From Chromatiales bacterium (GTDB taxonomy: Bacteria > Pseudomonadota > Gammaproteobacteria > SZUA-152): a stretch of DNA of 5,614 nt. Positions 5,511 through 5,614 of the stretch are shown here, piece after piece (positions within the stretch are counted from its first letter, which is position 1; each line of letters begins with the position of its first letter). The translations under genes were made by a program, and so were the position numbers. The notes under the pieces were generated by a model that had not been told where the DNA came from, did no database searches, and worked only from the letters and a program-made list of their open reading frames with translations. The DNA lies in NCBI GenBank assembly GCA_026999335.1, contig JALTPW010000143.1, positions 1 to 5,614 of the forward strand, given 5' to 3'.

Positions 5511-5595
5511 GTGAGAAGGCGCATTTCTGCGTTGGCAAAACTCGACATGGAACCCCCATTACAGCGTTTTGCCGCCTTGATCTGCACCTTCTCAC
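5511..5595. repeat. Long imperfect inverted repeat near the right edge
   Basis: An 85-bp structure in nested parts. Outer arms GTGAGAAGGCGCA (5511-5523) and TGCACCTTCTCAC (5583-5595) pair at 12 of 13 positions. Inner arms GGCAAAAC (5534-5541) and GTTTTGCC (5566-5573) pair perfectly. An innermost ATGG/CCAT closes the loop AACCC. It carries no open reading frame of note. It is probably a dispersed intergenic repeat or small non-autonomous element; no flanking duplication was recognised, and it may extend past the window end. Confidence 0.5.
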
Positions 5596-5614
5596 TGTGC
5601 TCCTTAGTCACAGA

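Noticed and set aside
1..5614. CRISPR array, tRNA or rRNA genes, phage genes, toxin-antitoxin pair
   Set aside because: No regularly spaced repeats, no cloverleaf-like sequence, no rRNA motifs and no small paired genes were seen by eye in any intergenic stretch.

Overview
The window looks like a piece of a gammaproteobacterial chromosome. It is moderately GC-rich and carries REP hairpins of the kind common in Pseudomonas and its relatives. It also has a Grx4-type glutaredoxin and what appears to be the start of an iron superoxide dismutase gene. The genus cannot be read from the sequence.

Layout, left to right. At 1-26, on the minus strand, are the first nine codons of a probable sodB (MAHELPALP, with a good Shine-Dalgarno), running off the left edge. 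The gene-free stretch 27-540 separates it from the next gene, which points the other way. This stretch holds a 161-bp MITE-like palindrome (60-220, flanked by TTAG direct repeats) and a cluster of three REP-type hairpins (352-476). A complete hydantoinase B/oxoprolinase-family gene follows (541-2070, +) with no hyuA partner in view. Tail to tail with it is a secreted DUF1571-type protein (2151-2885, -). Divergent from that is a 594-residue glutamine-dependent amidotransferase (3056-4840, +) that matches the N-acetylglutaminylglutamine amide (NAGGN) osmolyte enzyme better than ordinary asparagine synthetase. A monothiol glutaredoxin gene, grxD (4968-5303, +), comes next. The last 311 bases are gene-free and hold a possible terminator and two inverted repeats.

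The genes do not form one operon: orientations alternate and the gaps (80 to 514 bp) have their own signals or repeats. Two loose themes are visible. One is iron and oxidative stress (sodB, grxD); the other is osmotic stress (the NAGGN amidotransferase). The hydantoinase-type gene and the DUF1571 gene have no evident link to either.

I did not find a clearly new multi-gene system. The points most worth checking are the MITE-like element ending 33 bp upstream of the sodB start codon and the NAGGN amidotransferase standing without its usual ngg partner. After those come the orphan HyuB and the structured repeats at the right end.
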